Part shown: one piece after another, positions 1 through 10,175 of the stretch
Layout of the letters: each line of letters begins with the position of its first letter
Position numbering within the stretch: position 1 is the first letter of the stretch
Assembly (NCBI RefSeq): GCF_041432775.1
Contig: NZ_JAPWAG010000019.1
Span: 1 to 42,276 of the forward strand
Direction of reading: 5' to 3'
Source: Pauljensenia sp902373545
GTDB taxonomy: Bacteria; Actinomycetota; Actinomycetes; Actinomycetales; Actinomycetaceae
Length of the DNA stretch: 42,276 bases
Made by a program: the position numbers and the translations under genes
Notes under the pieces: model-generated
The model's input: only the letters and a program-made list of their open reading frames with translations
What the model was told of the DNA's origin: nothing
The model's database searches: none

Positions 1-2
1 TG

Positions 3-674
3 TGCCTGCGCGCTGAGGACGGGGAGCGCATCGCCGATAAGACGGTCTTGAAGATGATGCGTGAGATGGGGCTGCGCTGCGGCATACGCCGCGAGACGAA
101 CTACCACAGGTACAACTCCTACAAGGGGGACGTGGGGCAAAGCTTCGCAAACATCATCGGCCGCGACTTCACAGCCGATGGGCCCTGGCAGAAAATGGGT
201 ACCGATGTCACCGAGTTCAAGCTCTCCTTCGGTAAGGCCTACCTCGCTCCGGTCTACGATTTTGCCAGCAAAGAGATCGTGGCCCACTCCATCTCGATGT
301 GCCCCAACCTCGCCCAGCAACAAGAGATGCTCCAGATGCTCATGGACGCCAAACCAGCAGGGGTCGAGCCGATCTTGCACTCGGACATGGGATGGCAGTA
401 CCAGCACAAGGCCTACATCAGAACGCTCGCCGAGAACGGTTTCATCCAGAGCATGTCACGCAAAGGCAACTGCATCGACAACGGTGCCACCGAGCAGGTC
501 TTCGGGCACCTCAAGGACGAGTTCTTTCGCGGCCAGGACTGGCAGACCTTCGAGAGCTTCAAAGCCGACCTCGACGCCTACATCACACACTGGAACACAA
601 CAAGACGCCAAGTAAAGCTCAAGGGCCTGACCCCGGCAGAATACCGGGATCAGGCCCTACGGGAAGCCGCATAA
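3..674 (+). CDS. IS3-family transposase, orfB part (5' truncated by window edge)
   Basis: This is the C-terminal part of a DDE integrase-type transposase (rve domain) that cuts and rejoins the insertion sequence ends. The frame is open to the window edge, upstream of the first visible ATG/TTG codons, so the true start is outside. The catalytic triad is recognisable: Asp in GTDVTEF, Asp in HSDMGWQY, and Glu in the DNGATEQVFGHLKDE segment, followed by the usual C-terminal YITHWNTTRR and LTPAEYR motifs of IS3/IS150-like OrfB. The visible part is intact to a TAA stop 17 bases before the right inverted repeat, so the element could be active. OrfA and the frameshift signal that normally makes OrfAB cannot be seen. 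Confidence 0.9.
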   Translation, partial: CLRAEDGERIADKTVLKMMREMGLRCGIRRETNYHRYNSYKGDVGQSFANIIGRDFTADGPWQKMGTDVTEFKLSFGKAYLAPVYDFASKEIVAHSISMCPNLAQQQEMLQMLMDAKPAGVEPILHSDMGWQYQHKAYIRTLAENGFIQSMSRKGNCIDNGATEQVFGHLKDEFFRGQDWQTFESFKADLDAYITHWNTTRRQVKLKGLTPAEYRDQALREAA

Positions 675-691
675 CGGCTACCATTAAAAGC

Positions 692-715
692 GTCCAAGTT
701 TCGGGGCGCAGTTCA
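692..715 (-). repeat. Right terminal inverted repeat of the IS3-family element
   Basis: This is a 24-base terminal repeat with outward end TGAACTGCGCC. The first eight bases, TGAACTGC, reappear in inverted orientation only four bases further on (720-727), giving a perfect 8-bp hairpin around the insertion junction. Confidence 0.75.
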
Positions 716-1187
716 AAACTGAACTGCGGGGCGTCTTGTCTCGTGGCACCTCGATGCGGGGCGTGTGGCTGCGTCGTTCATCGATGCGTGGCGTCTCGGT
801 GCGTGGCCTGTGGCTGCGTCGCTCGTCGGTGCGTGGCGTCTCGATGTGTCGCGTATTGTCGTTGCCCCTAGCTCAGGGCATCGTGCGGATCACGTTTGCC
901 CGGTGCTCAATGGGGGGTTTTGCGACCATAGGCCCCCGACACGCCGGCGACACGCCGACAAAAGCCTCCTATGGTAGCAAAACCCCCACGATGCCTGCGG
1001 CGTGAGGGTGGCGGCACGGAAGTGAGCGCACGAGTGCAACGGGCATGTGGCGCAGGGGTTAGTTCCAGGTGTGGCGTACAGGGATGGGCGGCTCGGGGGC
1101 GTACAGGGATGGGCGGCTCGGGGTGGCGTCATTGGGCAGACGTGTGGATGTCTGAGCCCCTTTGCTGCCCAGGGTAACCCGACAGGC
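716..1187. repeat. Non-coding repeat block beside the IS element
   Basis: No convincing gene is seen in this stretch; its open frames are Arg/Cys/Ser-rich readings of repeats. It holds three repeat types. First, a 45-bp imperfect tandem repeat has copies at 766-810 and 811-855 (core TGGCTGCGTCG, then TGCGTGGCGTCTCG). Second, a 20-bp inverted repeat at 913-932 and 968-987 has one mismatch (arms gggggttttgc..accatagg). Third, a 25-bp direct repeat at 1073-1097 and 1098-1122 contains GCGTACAGGGATGGGCGGCT. Confidence 0.7.
913..987. repeat. 20-bp inverted repeat with 35-base spacer
   Basis: The arms 913-932 and 968-987 are complementary with a single mismatch. The spacer is itself repetitive (GACACGCCG twice). 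It could be a folded RNA element, a strong bidirectional stop, or a tiny non-autonomous element remnant. No T-tract follows either arm. Confidence 0.6.
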
Positions 1188-1224
1188 AGGCGGGGGTGCC
1201 GGTGATTCACCGGCACCCCCGCCT
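1188..1224 (-). terminator. Hairpin terminator downstream of the surface-protein gene
   Basis: This is a perfect 18-bp GC-rich inverted repeat (1188-1205 and 1207-1224) lying 18 bases past the stop of the minus-strand gene. There is no clear T-run, which is common for actinobacterial terminators. Confidence 0.7.
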
Positions 1225-1242
1225 ATGGCGATGAAACGCGAA

Positions 1243-3252
1243 CTAAGAGCGTTTCTTCCGCGTTGCCGCGACGCCGATAGTGCCTGTCACGGCAGCGAGC
1301 AGCAGCACATCGCCGGTGAGAGCACCGGTCTTGGCGAGCTGTGTTGCAGGCTTAGGAGGAACCGAGGGCGTAGGCGTCGTTGGCGTAGGCATAGGCGTTG
1401 TCGGCGTAGGCGTAGGCGTTGTCGGCGTCGTTGGCGTAGGCGTTGTCGGCGTTGGCGTTGGCGTAGGCGTAGGCGTTGTCGGCGTTGGCGTTGGCGTAGG
1501 CGTTGTCGGCGTAGGCGTCGGCGTTGTTGGCGTAGGCGTCGGACCCGGCTTGAAGGACAGTCGTGTCACGTAGGGATGCGACTCGCTGGTCGTGTACTTC
1601 AGGGGGTGCTTCATGAGCGGAGCTTCATCCCACCCGGCAGAAGGGCCGATCGCGGGGGGCCTCCATCCGGCGCTCAGACGCATGTCCGAAGGAGGGCAAG
1701 CAGGTGACGGCGGATCAAATAGTGTCCCAAGAACAGGGCGAGGTTCGGCCGGTTCGACAGTATCGTCGTCGCCCATAGTCGGAGGGCATGCGGGTGACGG
1801 CCACCCGGGCTTGACCATGGCACCGAGTTGTTTCTCGACATTAACAGAGATGATTCCCTGCGTGTGGTGATCGATCTGGTAGTCCGTATCGGCAGTTGCG
1901 GATTCAGTGAAGGCAATCTTCTGAATGGTGATCACCGCTTCGCCGTGAAGCGCAGCCATCGCGTCCTTGAGGTCTTCGATGGTGGTGATCTGACCGGGGT
2001 TATCGACGTCAACGGTAACCGTTGCGGTATGTCCGTTAACTTCCACTGTCTTCGCTGAGAAGCCCTGGGGAAGCCCAGTCACCGAGATGGCCGAGGGGTC
2101 GGAAAACTTCAGCTGCGCAGGAAGAGTGATCTGGGTTGTGAAACCCACGTGAACCTTCTTCAGGTCAAAATCGTCGAATGCGTTGGGCGTCTTCTCGTAT
2201 TTCTGGAGGAGATCCGCAATGCGTCCACCTTGAAGGTCGTCCAAGTGGACGACGTTCTCGATGGTCAGAAGCGAGTTCTTACTCTCGGCGTGGATCTCTT
2301 CCTTCTGAGTTGGGGGATTCTCATCGGTACCGATCTTAAAATCGGTACCGATTATCGGGTCATCACCGTTGACCGGAAGGGAGCCGAAAACATTCTTGTA
2401 CTTGTAAATTCCGGTCAAGCCATCCTCAGACAACTCCCGAGTGGAGAATTCGTAGTCGGGAATTCCTGCGGCTTGGAAGAAGTTGGGCCCGGTTTTCGGG
2501 GGCTGTAAGTCGTGGCCGTCCTCTTCATCAACCCAGCGCGTTGTCCTGGTCGGTGCGGACGTGAAGCAATCGCTAGGCGACTGTGCGACTGCCAGGGTCT
2601 TCGTGTCGAAGTTAAAGACCTGAGCGGGAGTGGTCGGAGATGCGAAGAAGTTGAACGTACCTGTCGCGGTAATCTGTTCGCTGGCCAGTTGAGTCGCTTC
2701 CGCAGGGTCAGTTGTGCCAACGGCATAGGGGACCTGGACCTTGATCGTGTGCTGGCCGGGGTTGGCTTTCTCCGCATCGTAGATATCGAGCAGCTGCTGC
2801 CAGCTCAGATCCTTGAGCTGGATGTTCGCAGTGACCTGTGTGCGCTCAGCGTTGGGGGAGAACGACGTGTAGGCGAGCATTGACGAGGTAGATTTCGCGC
2901 GAGACGTCCCCAACGTGACCGCCTCAGGGACACTCACGGTCAGTGTGATATCGGCGTTGTCGTTGCTGCCGGAGTCATGAGGGGAGAGCCCCTGTGCAGC
3001 CGCAGCGCGGATTTCTGCCTCGTGGCCTGCCAGAAGCGTAGTGACCGGAATGTCCAGCACGACGGTACCGTGATAGGTCGTGATCACAGGGGTCGTATTG
3101 CACACCGTCGTGCTTGTTGATGAGACGTATTGTGAGAGGGTGAAGGGCTCGGCATCGGCTTGTGCGCTGCGTGGCGCAAACATTGATACCGTACCTGCAG
3201 CGACAAGAGCCAAACCAGCACCCGTCGCCAGAACTCTCCGGCTTTTCCTCAT
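1243..3252 (-). CDS. Cell-wall-anchored surface protein with LAKTG sorting signal
   Basis: A 669-residue exported protein. Residues 1-32 form a signal peptide (basic MRKSRR, hydrophobic core, SAQA cleavage site). The bulk (about 33-480) is a predicted extracellular region of unknown fold. About 569-635 is a Pro-Thr repeat (PTPTPTTPTP units) typical of a wall-spanning stalk. The C-terminus carries LAKTG at 639-643, a hydrophobic segment and the basic tail RKKRS, that is, a sortase signal. LAXTG rather than LPXTG is the class known for class E sortases of actinobacteria. Residues about 480-545 look unlike the rest: they are Cys/Pro-rich, contain PSPACPP twice, and may be inserted DNA. By eye, base composition over 1,850-3,250 is less GC-rich than the neighbours, and an IS lies alongside, so horizontal acquisition is likely. 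The ligand or role is unknown; an adhesin is only a guess. Confidence 0.85.
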   Translation of the reverse strand: MRKSRRVLATGAGLALVAAGTVSMFAPRSAQADAEPFTLSQYVSSTSTTVCNTTPVITTYHGTVVLDIPVTTLLAGHEAEIRAAAAQGLSPHDSGSNDNADITLTVSVPEAVTLGTSRAKSTSSMLAYTSFSPNAERTQVTANIQLKDLSWQQLLDIYDAEKANPGQHTIKVQVPYAVGTTDPAEATQLASEQITATGTFNFFASPTTPAQVFNFDTKTLAVAQSPSDCFTSAPTRTTRWVDEEDGHDLQPPKTGPNFFQAAGIPDYEFSTRELSEDGLTGIYKYKNVFGSLPVNGDDPIIGTDFKIGTDENPPTQKEEIHAESKNSLLTIENVVHLDDLQGGRIADLLQKYEKTPNAFDDFDLKKVHVGFTTQITLPAQLKFSDPSAISVTGLPQGFSAKTVEVNGHTATVTVDVDNPGQITTIEDLKDAMAALHGEAVITIQKIAFTESATADTDYQIDHHTQGIISVNVEKQLGAMVKPGWPSPACPPTMGDDDTVEPAEPRPVLGTLFDPPSPACPPSDMRLSAGWRPPAIGPSAGWDEAPLMKHPLKYTTSESHPYVTRLSFKPGPTPTPTTPTPTPTTPTPTPTPTTPTPTPTPTPTTPTPTTPTTPTPTPTTPMPTPTTPTPSVPPKPATQLAKTGALTGDVLLLAAVTGTIGVAATRKKRS
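1373..1545. repeat. Low-complexity Pro-Thr codon repeats in the surface-protein gene
   Basis: Repeated 6- to 18-base units of the GGCGTAGGCGTTGTC type encode the PTP/TPT stalk. Such tracts are prone to length change by slippage, so stalk length probably differs between strains. Confidence 0.85.
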
Positions 3253-3305
3253 GATGTTCCCCAGTCGTAGGTGTGCGTACTAAACGCTATGAGCCATGAT
3301 TGTTC

Positions 3306-3311
3306 AGTATA
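3306..3311 (-). promoter_or_regulatory. Candidate -10 box of the surface-protein gene
   Basis: The minus strand reads TATACT here, 53 bases upstream of the ATG, with GATGCA as a weak -35 16 bases further upstream. The start codon is preceded by GGGGA at suitable spacing. Confidence 0.35.
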
Positions 3312-3663
3312 CACATTGTTGACGACGTGCATCGTCTATTGCGGGCTGAGCTCTGGATTGGGTGCTCTATCAGGCGCGGGCACGTAGCATGCAGGTGATT
3401 CCCATGTGCTTCGCTGTGCACTCAAGGCCGTCGCTGCGACCGCTCGTGAAATATGGCTGACTTACGGGTGTTGTGCGCGTACTGGGCGAGTTTTGTGTCG
3501 CATGTGGTGCCAATGCCTGGCTAGGCAATGGAAAGGCATGCCACGAGCCGCCCGATCGGAGGCCGATGCGAGGCCTGCGGGGCCTGGCCGGGCTTCGAGC
3601 CGACGCGCCGAGCGAAGCTCGCGGCGCGGGCGGCGAGCGGGCGGGCAGGTCTTGCGGCGGCCG

Positions 3664-3763
3664 GAGATCTGGCGGGGCAGCGGCGGCGGCCGGAGATCTG
3701 GCGGGGCAGCGGCGGTGGTCGCAGATCTGGCGGGGCTGTGGCAGGCCGCAGATCTGGCGGGGC
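3664..3763. repeat. Four-copy ~29-bp tandem repeat with core AGATCTGGCGGGGC
   Basis: The 15-base core (g/c)AGATCTGGCGGGGC starts at 3664, 3693, 3722 and 3749, giving periods of 29, 29 and 27 bases. The spacers are GGC-rich and degenerate. The block lies just beyond the tRNA-Lys terminator. Confidence 0.85.
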
Positions 3764-3808
3764 TACGGTCAACACTGGAAAACAAAGGGGAAGTGGGGCA
3801 CGGATACG

Positions 3809-3837
3809 AAAAACCGGCGACCTGTCGGCCACCGGCT
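3809..3837 (-). terminator. Rho-independent terminator of the tRNA-Lys pair
   Basis: Read on the minus strand, a 10-bp stem (GCCGGTGGCC with GGTCGCCGGT, three G-U pairs) closes a GACA loop and runs into TTTTT. It follows the downstream tRNA-Lys directly. Confidence 0.75.
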
Positions 3838-3842
3838 TTCTG

Positions 3843-3915
<73 letters not shown>

Positions 3916-3948
3916 GGGAACTCTCACCGGCCGGAGCCGGGAAAGCTG

Positions 3949-4021
<73 letters not shown>

Positions 4022-4183
4022 GGGGGTTTTGCAACCGAGAGATAAATATACACATCTTCGGGTGTGCGGACAAGTCAATGTTGCCCTCAGTGTCCTATCT
4101 CGCATCCGTGTGGCATGGGGTACTGGGAGGCGGCGTTCGGATGCGGTGCGCGGAACCGGGCGCTCGCGCGGCGGGGCTTTGCC

Positions 4184-4189
4184 TACAAT
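4184..4189 (+). promoter_or_regulatory. Candidate -10 box (TACAAT) of the DtxR/MntR-like gene
   Basis: TACAAT lies 25 bases before the GTG chosen as start. It overlaps an in-frame ATG at 4188, which argues against that ATG as the start because transcription would begin downstream of it. Confidence 0.4.
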
Positions 4190-4214
4190 GGAGGCCCGGA
4201 CGAAAGGGGATGCT

Positions 4215-4883
4215 GTGTCGGAGGCATCGAGCGAATACTCAACGGTCGTCGAGGACATTCTCAAGCTCGTGTGGAGCGCTGAGGAGGCCGGGCGTGACGG
4301 TGTCAAGCCCAAAGACATCGGCGAGCACATGGGCGTGGTGCCGTCGACGACGACGGAGAATGTTCAGCGCCTTGTTCGCCAGGGGTTGGTCACTCACGAG
4401 CGTTACGGGCGTGTGCGCCTGACCGGCCAGGGGCGTGCCGTCGCCCTCGGTATGGTGCGTCGGCATCGGCTGCTGGAGACCTACCTCCACGAGGCCCTGG
4501 GTTTCTCCTGGGATGAGGTGCACGAGGAAGCTGAAATCCTCGAGCATGCCGTGTCCGAGCGGCTATTGAACCGCCTCGACAAGGTCCTGGGCTACCCGAC
4601 GCGCGATCCGCATGGGGATCCGATCCCGCGCGCGGACGGCTCGAGCGACGAGGTTCTCGGCGCGCCCCTCGATACGCTCGCGGTGGGGGATGGGGGCGTG
4701 GTGGATCGGCTGCCCGATCGTGACCCGCAGGCCCTGCGCGCATGGGAGGAGGCTGGTCTTGTGCCCGGTGCTCGCGTTGTCATCCTCGCCAGCGGACCGA
4801 GCTCGATGACGGTTTCCCTCGATGACGGAGAGATGGTGCAGCTCGACGCGGCCCTGGCCTCGGGCATCATCGTGCGCGCCTGA
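4215..4883 (+). CDS. DtxR/MntR-family metal-dependent transcriptional repressor
   Basis: A 222-residue regulator. Residues 8-75 form the N-terminal winged helix (recognition segment near VVPSTTTENVQRL), 76-140 the dimerisation/metal domain, and about 155-222 a FeoA/SH3-like domain. Metal ligands are readable by alignment to DtxR: H84, E88 and H103 (ancillary site) and D14, E107, E110 and H111 (primary site). DtxR and IdeR have Cys where E107 sits and Met where D14 sits; Glu and Asp there are features of manganese-sensing MntR, so Mn(II) rather than Fe(II) is the better guess. The GTG start at 4215 was chosen for the AAAGGGG ribosome site just upstream; the frame is open further upstream, and ATG 4188 overlaps the putative -10 box. 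No target transporter gene is visible nearby. It is convergent with the HIT gene. Confidence 0.88.
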   Translation: MSEASSEYSTVVEDILKLVWSAEEAGRDGVKPKDIGEHMGVVPSTTTENVQRLVRQGLVTHERYGRVRLTGQGRAVALGMVRRHRLLETYLHEALGFSWDEVHEEAEILEHAVSERLLNRLDKVLGYPTRDPHGDPIPRADGSSDEVLGAPLDTLAVGDGGVVDRLPDRDPQALRAWEEAGLVPGARVVILASGPSSMTVSLDDGEMVQLDAALASGIIVRA

Positions 4884-4916
4884 GCCACCCTATCGACGAG
4901 GCCCGGGCGCGCATCA

Positions 4917-4937
4917 GACCACCTGACCGAGGTGGTC
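4917..4937. terminator. Bidirectional hairpin between convergent genes
   Basis: A perfect 8-bp stem (GACCACCT with AGGTGGTC) and a 5-base loop lie 33 bases past the regulator stop and 55 bases before the HIT gene stop. No T-tract is present. Confidence 0.5.
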
Positions 4938-4991
4938 GGGCGGGCTGGGAGCGCCCTCGCGGGGTGCGCAGAAAGAGAGGAGCGGAGTCGG

Positions 4992-5438
4992 TTAGGAGAG
5001 CGCCGCGGATCCCATCGACGGGGGTACGTGGGCGCCGTGGCCGGCGGCGAGGAGGGCCTCGCGCAGCGTGGTGATCGCGTTATCGAGTTCCTCGTCGGTC
5101 GCCGGAGCGGCCTTCGACAGGAGGATGTCGGTCTCGTCGCGCAGGGGGATGACGTGCAGGTGGGTGTGGGGCACCTCGAAGCCGGCAATGGCCAGGCCAG
5201 CGCGCGGCACGCCGAAGGCCGCCTTCTGGGCGACGCCGATGGCACGCGCGACCTTCATCAGGTGCGCGGCCACGTCCGAAGGGGCGTCGGTCCACGCCTC
5301 GTAGGGGCAGCGCGGGACGACGAGGACGTGCCCGGGGGAAGTGGGCTCGATCGTTGCGAAGGCGACGCACAGGTCGTCGGCCCACACGAAGCGGCCGGAC
5401 CACTCGCCGGAGATGATCTTTTCGAAGACGGTACTCAT
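4992..5438 (-). CDS. HIT-family (histidine triad) nucleotide hydrolase
   Basis: A 148-residue cytoplasmic protein of the HIT superfamily, small nucleotide-binding enzymes that hydrolyse nucleoside phosphoramidates or dinucleoside polyphosphates. The triad H91-T-H93-L-H95-V is intact in VPHTHLHVIP, and the N-terminal FEKIISGE and the SPGHVLVVPR strand are typical, matching the family length of 110-150. The ATG start has no ribosome site. The minus strand reads GACAAT, then exactly six bases, then ATG, so the transcript may be leaderless. The physiological substrate cannot be told from sequence. It converges with the DtxR/MntR-like gene and diverges from leuS. Confidence 0.92.
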   Translation of the reverse strand: MSTVFEKIISGEWSGRFVWADDLCVAFATIEPTSPGHVLVVPRCPYEAWTDAPSDVAAHLMKVARAIGVAQKAAFGVPRAGLAIAGFEVPHTHLHVIPLRDETDILLSKAAPATDEELDNAITTLREALLAAGHGAHVPPSMGSAALS

Positions 5439-5562
5439 GCGACTATTGTCACCTATTTGCGCGCGCTTCGGTAGATGAGCGTATCCGGCGGGGTGGGCGG
5501 GCGTGAACTACCCTGGTGGGGAGTATTGTTACGTGACCCATCGTTAAGCGAGGAACGCACAG

Positions 5563-8493
<2,931 letters not shown>

Positions 8494-8499
8494 GGTCGC

Positions 8500-9537
8500 A
8501 TGCCTGAAGGCGATGCAGTCCGTCGCCTAGCCGGTACCCTCGACGAGCTTTTCGTCGGGGGTATCGTCTCGGCGTCGTCCCCGCAGGGACGCTTCGCGTC
8601 CTCCGCCGCCCTCCTGGATGGGTGGGTCATGCAGCGGGTGCGCGTGCACGGCAAACACATGTTCATCGGTTTCGTCCCGCCCACCCCGGGCGAGACGTAC
8701 GAGGCCGGGGTGTCCCTCCTCGAGGGCGCCGCGGCCGGCAGCGGGGAGCCGATCCTCGGTGAGGACGCCCCCTGGCCCGACCGCTGGGTGCACATCCACC
8801 TGGGCCTGTACGGCTGGTGGCGATTCAACGGCGACGAGACCGTCGTCGACGAGGGCCACGGGGTCGCCCACCGCATCCCCAACGTCGCCAAGGGGGAGTG
8901 GAACGGTCACTCCGAGACCCGCTGGGGCGAGGGCTTCGGCGAGGCCAAGGCGGGGGAATGGGAGCCTCCCGAGCCCGTGGGGGCAGTGCGCCTGCGCCTG
9001 TTCAACGACCACGCCGTCGCCGACCTGGTGGGCCCCAACCGCTGCGACCTCATCACCGATGAGGAACGCATCACAGCGGAGGCGAAGCTGGGGCCCGACC
9101 CCCTGGACGCCGGGGCACGCTCCGACGCCGAGGCCATGGAGCGTTTCGCTCAGGTTGCCCACTCCAAGAAGCGCGCGATCGGCGAGATCGTCATGGACCA
9201 GTCGATCATCGCGGGCGTGGGAAACATCTACCGGGCCGACGCCCTGTTCCTCGCGGGCATCTCACCGCACCGTAAGGGTGCCAACATCTCCCTCAAGCGC
9301 CTGCGGGAGCTGTGGGTCCTCATCTGCGACCTCATGAACCGCGGCCTGGCCGCCGGGCGCCTGGACACCATGGACCCGGACGAGGCCCCCAACCCTCCGA
9401 TCGAGGGGGACGAGGAGGCCTCGCGCTGGTACGTGTACCACCGCACCGACCGGCCGTGCCTGCGTTGCAGCACGCCGATCCGCGAGGCGCTCATGCAGAA
9501 CCGACGCCTGTTCTGGTGTCCGTCCTGCCAGCGTTGA
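8500..9537 (+). CDS. nei: Fpg/Nei-family DNA glycosylase (endonuclease VIII-like)
   Basis: A 345-residue base-excision-repair enzyme that removes oxidised bases and nicks abasic sites. The N-terminus MPEGD gives the catalytic Pro2 and Glu3 after Met removal; MPEGD rather than MPELPE points to the Nei branch. Lys52 (HGKHMFIGF) matches the conserved Nei/Fpg lysine. The helix-two-turn-helix is around residues 225-260 (DQSIIAGVGNIYRADALF). A zinc finger closes the protein with C320, C323, C340 and C343. It is longer than the usual 255-290 residues because of an insertion around 110-155 rich in Gly, Glu and Trp. Start ATG lies six bases after leuS, probably translated from the same mRNA. It ends at a strong UUCG hairpin. 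Confidence 0.9.
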   Translation: MPEGDAVRRLAGTLDELFVGGIVSASSPQGRFASSAALLDGWVMQRVRVHGKHMFIGFVPPTPGETYEAGVSLLEGAAAGSGEPILGEDAPWPDRWVHIHLGLYGWWRFNGDETVVDEGHGVAHRIPNVAKGEWNGHSETRWGEGFGEAKAGEWEPPEPVGAVRLRLFNDHAVADLVGPNRCDLITDEERITAEAKLGPDPLDAGARSDAEAMERFAQVAHSKKRAIGEIVMDQSIIAGVGNIYRADALFLAGISPHRKGANISLKRLRELWVLICDLMNRGLAAGRLDTMDPDEAPNPPIEGDEEASRWYVYHRTDRPCLRCSTPIREALMQNRRLFWCPSCQR

Positions 9538-9556
9538 GCGCGCGACAAACCGCGAG

Positions 9557-9586
9557 GGGAGCGCGAGCCTTCGGGCTTGCGCTCCC
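9557..9586. terminator. UUCG-loop hairpin terminator between convergent genes
   Basis: A 13-bp stem (GGGAGCGCGAGCC with GGCTTGCGCTCCC, one G-U pair) carries a TTCG tetraloop. It follows the glycosylase stop by 19 bases and also serves the minus-strand acetyltransferase. Confidence 0.75.
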
Positions 9587-9598
9587 GGCGCATTGGGC

Positions 9599-10090
9599 CT
9601 AGGCGATCTCCTCGAAACCGAGCATCGAGTACAACTCGCGGGCACCGCCGTGGCGCGCATCCAGGCGCAGGGCCAGGGTGTCGAAACCCCAGTTCGTGCA
9701 CCTGGTGGCCACCTCCGAGACGAGCGCGGTCGCGATGCCCCGTCTGCGGTAGTCCGGCGCGACGATCAGGTCCACGACGAATGGACCGTCGGGCGCGTCG
9801 TCCCAGGGGGATTCGCGCACCACGAGGATCGCGCCGATGAGGGTGCCGCCGTCCCAGGCCCCCACGAAGGAGTCTTCGGTAGTAGCGCCAAAAGCACCTT
9901 CGAAGGTGAGACGGAGTTCCTCGGACGTTTCCAGGAGCGCCTCGGGCGTGACAGCGTCGTCGTACGCCTCGAGGGTGAGCACCGCGAGAGCGGGGATGTC
10001 GAATGTTGTGAGCGTGGCGATCTCAATACCCTGGGGCCGATTCGCCGCTGACAACGCGTCCAGTGGGGCATGTAGAGTTCGAGCTTCCAT
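9599..10090 (-). CDS. GNAT-family N-acetyltransferase
   Basis: A 163-residue GNAT protein that transfers an acetyl group from acetyl-CoA to an unknown amine. The acetyl-CoA-binding motif A is VVDLIVAPDYRRRGIATALV (Q/RxxGxG/A loop RRRGIA), followed by the motif B region ending LYSMLGFEEIA. The start was set at ATG 10090 rather than the in-frame GTG at 10117, because a good promoter (GTGACA, 17-base spacer, TATAGT) ends six bases before this ATG. Transcription would then begin at or next to the ATG, so the mRNA is probably leaderless. The substrate cannot be told from sequence or neighbours. Confidence 0.88.
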   Translation of the reverse strand: MEARTLHAPLDALSAANRPQGIEIATLTTFDIPALAVLTLEAYDDAVTPEALLETSEELRLTFEGAFGATTEDSFVGAWDGGTLIGAILVVRESPWDDAPDGPFVVDLIVAPDYRRRGIATALVSEVATRCTNWGFDTLALRLDARHGGARELYSMLGFEEIA

Positions 10091-10096
10091 AAACCA

Positions 10097-10125
10097 ACTA
10101 TAGGTGAGGGCGCTCACTTTGTCAC
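10097..10125 (-). promoter_or_regulatory. Promoter of the GNAT gene, leaderless type
   Basis: On the minus strand GTGACA (-35) and TATAGT (-10) are spaced by 17 bases, with six bases between the -10 box and the ATG. Confidence 0.65.
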
Positions 10126-10175
10126 GGCGCCTGAATGGATTCTCAGAGACTGAGTCTGACGAGGGTAAACACCCC

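Larger units (their letters stand above)
1..715 (+). mobile_element. IS3-family insertion sequence, 3' part (left end outside window)
   Basis: The transposase coding sequence enters the window from the left, and a typical IS3-family right terminal inverted repeat ends at base 715. Read from outside inward it begins TGAACTGCGCCCCGAAACTT, which has the TG..CA terminus and GAAACTT core usual for the family. The left inverted repeat, orfA and the target-site duplication lie outside the window, so completeness cannot be judged. Confidence 0.85.
3253..3808. other. Gene-free stretch with promoter and tandem repeats
   Basis: No gene can be supported here. The left part holds the promoter region of the surface-protein gene. 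The right part (3664-3763) holds a four-copy tandem repeat. Open frames across it are repeat-driven, with no start signals and no recognisable protein. Confidence 0.6.

Noticed and set aside
1188..1224. IS terminal inverted repeat
   Set aside because: The 18-bp palindrome has a 1-base centre directly after a gene stop, which fits a terminator far better than two separated element ends.
1162..1707. Plus-strand frame with long Arg-Arg-Trp runs
   Set aside because: It is the opposite-strand reading of the Pro-Thr stalk repeats of the surface protein.
2323..2352. Twin ATCGGTACCGAT palindromes as an operator
   Set aside because: They lie inside the surface-protein gene and encode two adjacent Ile-Gly-Thr-Asp repeats, so the coding repeat explains them.
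3664..3763. CRISPR-like regular repeats
   Set aside because: The spacers are GC-rich degenerate versions of each other, only about 14 bases long, and no cas gene is near. It is a plain tandem repeat.
5439..5562. T-box leader before leuS
   Set aside because: No AGGGTGGNACCGCG-like antiterminator motif and no specifier-loop structure in the 124-base gap.
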